Assembly: GCA_950097015.1 (NCBI GenBank)
Contig: CATNEN010000039.1
Span: 14,168,501 to 14,232,500 of the forward strand
Reading direction: 5' to 3'
Source: Macrostomum hystrix
Taxonomy: Eukaryota; Platyhelminthes; Macrostomidae
DNA: 64,000 nt
The position numbers and the translations under genes were made by a program. The notes beneath the pieces are model-generated. The model had not been told where the DNA came from. It did no database searches and saw nothing but the letters and a program-made list of their open reading frames with translations. This document shows positions 61,291 through 64,000 of the stretch, one piece after another (position 1 is the stretch's first letter; each line of letters starts with the position of its first letter).

Positions 61291-61640
61291 TAGGTTCTAC
61301 GGCCTTGAGATGGAAGAGAGCAGTAGGAAGGGGCCCTGTTGCAAGACCAAAGGGAAGCAAGATGAAGGCGACCAAGAGCAGGACCAGCCCGATGCGCACC
61401 GACCAAGGAAGCAGGAGGAGCAGTAAGGACACGGGCAAGGCCGTCACCAGGGACTCGTGGTGCAGTAGCTCGGGCAAAATCAGAATCAGAAGTCTGTGAT
61501 ACCGAGAGAGAAAAGCAAGCGATTCAACGAACACCGTGCGCGTCACGTGAAGGACAGCAAGGCAGTGAGCTTCAAGAAGGCAATCGGGGAGGCCGACGAT
61601 ATCAGCAGGCGAGCCGGCGACCAGGCACTCAATCCCGTGG
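61291..61640. other. unassigned sequence between arrays
   Basis: Purine-rich with short overlapping open frames: basic in one plus frame, hydrophobic in the minus frame 61253-61648. None is recognised or favoured. Confidence 0.3.
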
Positions 61641-62517
61641 GGCATCACCTCACTCCAATCCCATGGGGCATCACCTCACTCCAATCCCATGGGGCATCAC
61701 CTCACTCCAATCCCATGGGGCATCACCTCACTCCAATCCCATGGGGCATCACCTGACTCCAATCCCATGGGCATCACCTCACTCCAATCCCATGGGGCAT
61801 CACCTGACTCCAATCCCATGGGGCATCACGTCACTCCAGTCGAATAGGGCATCACATCACTCCAATCCCATGGGGCATCACCTCACTCCAATCCCATGGG
61901 CCATCACCTCACTCCAATCCCATTGGGCATCACCTGACTCCAATCACATGGGGCATCACCTCACTCAAATCCCATTGGGCATCACCTCACTCCAATCCCA
62001 TTGGGCATCACCTCACTCCAATCCCATGGGCCATCACCTCACTCCAATCCCATTGGGCATCACCTGACTCCAATCACATGGGGCATCACCTCACTCAAAT
62101 CCCATTGGGCATCACCTCACTCCAATCACATTGGGCATCACCTGACTCCAATCACATGGGGCATCACGTCACTCCAATCACATGGGGCATCACCTCACTC
62201 CAATCCCATGGGGCATCACCTCACTCCAATCCCATGGGGCATCACCTCACTCCAATCACATGGGGCATCACCTCACTCCAATCACATGGGGCATCACCTC
62301 ACTCCAATCCCATGGGGCATCACCTCACTCCAATCACATGGGGCATCACCTCACTCCAATCCCATGGGGCATCACCTCACTCCAATCCCATGGGGCATCA
62401 CGTCACTCCAATCACATGGGGCATCACCTCACTCCAATCCCATGGGGCATCACCTCACTCCAATCCCATGGGGCATCACCTCACTCCAATCACATGGGGC
62501 ATCACCTCACTCCGATC
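61641..62517. repeat. 26 bp minisatellite
   Basis: About 34 copies of a 26 bp unit (GGGGCATCACCTCACTCCAA onward). A five-unit, 130 bp block recurs (from 61921 and 62051). Confidence 0.95.
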
Positions 62518-63285
62518 GAAGGGACAAGATTTCTTCAGTGTCTGGGTGGGGTCTCACAATGAGTCATGCTCAATGGATTGTCTATACACTGCTCTTACCA
62601 CCACTTTGCGAGAAAATAGCTGCGGAAAGCAACGACTGACAAGACTGAAGAGTCACAAAGAATAATATTAATACCTTGAGACCTTGGCAGCAAGACAAGC
62701 TTAGAAGATGAGACAGGGGAGAGATGAGACGGGTGAAAAAGGAAAGGGGAGAAAAGAGGCAGGTGCGAGAGTTGTAAGATAAATTGATGACACATGAGAG
62801 AGATGTGAGACCGTCTTGAGACCGTCTTAGATAAGATAGGAAGAGAGATAAGACATGGGGAGAGAGATCTGACTAGGGAGACATGTGTCAGGGGTGAGAT
62901 GAGACTGGGAGTTTAGGAAGGGGCTTGACTCTGCGGCTGCAAACCGGTTGCAAACAAAGGTCTTTGAACTCAACGTGGTATGCGGCCAGTCAGCAGTGTC
63001 GCGTACCTGTGCTCGATCAGGTGCCTCTGGTTACGGCTACAGCTACTGTTCAGGTAAAGGCGTCATCTGTCTGACCTCAAAAGGCTACGCAGCCATGCTG
63101 CTGGATTTTGTACCGCTTTTTGCTGCCCTTTAAGGACAAGGTCTCTTCTTGCTGAGGGCGCTTGTCGGAGACTAGTCATGTCGTTTGTGGCTTTTCTTTT
63201 CTTCTGCTTTCTTTTCTCTTTTAGTGTGAGTCACCTCGCACTGTGAGCGTTGGTTACCTCGAGAGGGCGAACGAGTTCGGTTGGG
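62518..63285. repeat. partial module copy E and lead-in to the 62 bp array
   Basis: 62530-62830 is a diverged copy of 29985-30280 / 59445-59740 (GTCTGGGTGGGGTCTCACAA shared). 62840-63170 is unassigned. 63175-63285 equals 31365-31460 (GTCATGTCGTTTGTGGCTTT). No gene supported; a 61-codon frame at 62948 is unrecognised. Confidence 0.75.
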
Positions 63286-64000
63286 CCAGCGCGGCCCCAG
63301 CCTCTCAGGAACCGCCTCCGCTGGGTGAACAGCCAGCAAGCCTATCTTCAGCGCGGCCCCAGCCTCTCAGGAACCGCCTCCGCTGGGTGAACAGCCAGCA
63401 AGCCTATCTTCAGCGCGGCCCCAGCCTCTCAGGAACCGCCTCCGCTGGGTGACCAGCCAGCAAGCCTATCTTCAGCGCGGCCCCAGCCTCTCAGGAACCG
63501 CCTCCGCTGGGTGACCAGCCAGCAAGCCTATCTTCAGCGCGGCCCCAGCCTCTCAGGAACCGCCTCCGCTGGGTGACCAGCCAGCAAGCCTATCTTCAGC
63601 GCGGCCCCAGCCTCTCAGGAACCGCCTCCGCTGGGTGACCAGCCAGCAAGCCTATCTTCAGCGCGGCCCCAGCCTCTCAGGAACCGCCTCCGCTGGGTGA
63701 CCAGCCAGCAAGCCTATCTTCAGCGCGGCCCCAGCCTCTCAGGAACCGCCTCCGCTGGGTGACCAGCCAGCAAGCCTATCTTCAGCGCGGCCCCAGCCTC
63801 TCAGGAACCGCCTCCGCTGGGTGACCAGCCAGCAAGCCTATCTTCAGCGCGGCCCCAGCCTCTCAGGAACCGCCTCCGCTGGGTGACCAGCCAGCAAGCC
63901 TATCTTCAGCGCGGCCCCAGCCTCTCAGGAACCGCCTCCGCTGGGTGACCAGCCAGCAAGCCTATCTTCAGCGCGGCCCCAGCCTCTCAGGAACCGCCTC
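63286..64000. repeat. 62 bp GC-rich minisatellite
   Basis: About 11.5 copies of the unit seen at 31461-32026, more homogeneous here, running off the window. Confidence 0.97.

Noticed and set aside
61253-61648. Multi-pass membrane protein on the minus strand
   Set aside because: Leu-rich frame opposite a purine-rich stretch, flanked by arrays, no start context or homology.

Overview
The window is nuclear DNA of an animal. Coding segments are split by short introns with GT/AG borders, and DNA transposons, LTR and non-LTR retroelements and a Polinton/Maverick are nested in one another. Roughly a third of the window is tandem minisatellite. There are no bacterial features. The repeat load, moderate base composition and element mix would suit a free-living flatworm such as Macrostomum, but that is a guess and nothing here proves the species.

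Layout. 1-6060: three satellite arrays (17, 18 and 23 bp units) with a Penelope-like reverse transcriptase scrap between the first two. 6061-12200: mostly unique sequence with a possible LTR, and two broken pieces of a non-LTR retrotransposon: an ORF1 region with a 2A-like motif and PHD-type fingers, and an RNase H / zinc-knuckle tail. 12305-12900: a 33 bp array. 13150-32030: one Ly6-type gene module (Ly6 gene on the minus strand, upstream block, 17 bp satellite, CAG-rich array, 62 bp array) split in two by a Gypsy LTR element. The Gypsy LTRs (15625-15874 and 29560-29809) are flanked by the target duplication GAAAA. Inside the Gypsy lie a mariner remnant, a BEL/Pao scrap, a second, inverted Ly6 module (20625-23192) and a two-gene Harbinger transposon (about 26129-29072). 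The Gypsy has integrase upstream of reverse transcriptase, as in the GMR1 group.

32534-47915 is a complete, apparently intact Polinton of 15,382 bp with 839 bp terminal inverted repeats and a 6 bp target duplication CACATT. It carries protein-primed DNA polymerase B, retroviral-type integrase, adenovirus-type protease, packaging ATPase, major and minor capsid proteins, a pX-like and a possible pVI-like protein, a phospholipase-A2-like protein, a protein with a TFIIB-like cyclin fold, and several unassigned virion or membrane proteins. Together these could encode replication (polymerase), integration (integrase), particle assembly (capsids, ATPase, protease) and possibly membrane passage (PLA2-like, pVI/pX-like).

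49208-57270 is a host GH31 alpha-glucosidase gene of the sucrase-isomaltase / acid alpha-glucosidase type: signal anchor, trefoil domain, N-terminal domain and part of the catalytic barrel. Most of its larger introns hold a private minisatellite. The segment that should carry the catalytic acid/base is missing, replaced by a 24 bp array, and the 3' part of the gene is absent, so it is a truncated or broken copy here. 57605-64000 is a third Ly6 module, uninterrupted by the Gypsy, followed by a 26 bp array, a partial further module copy and the 62 bp array, which runs off the window.
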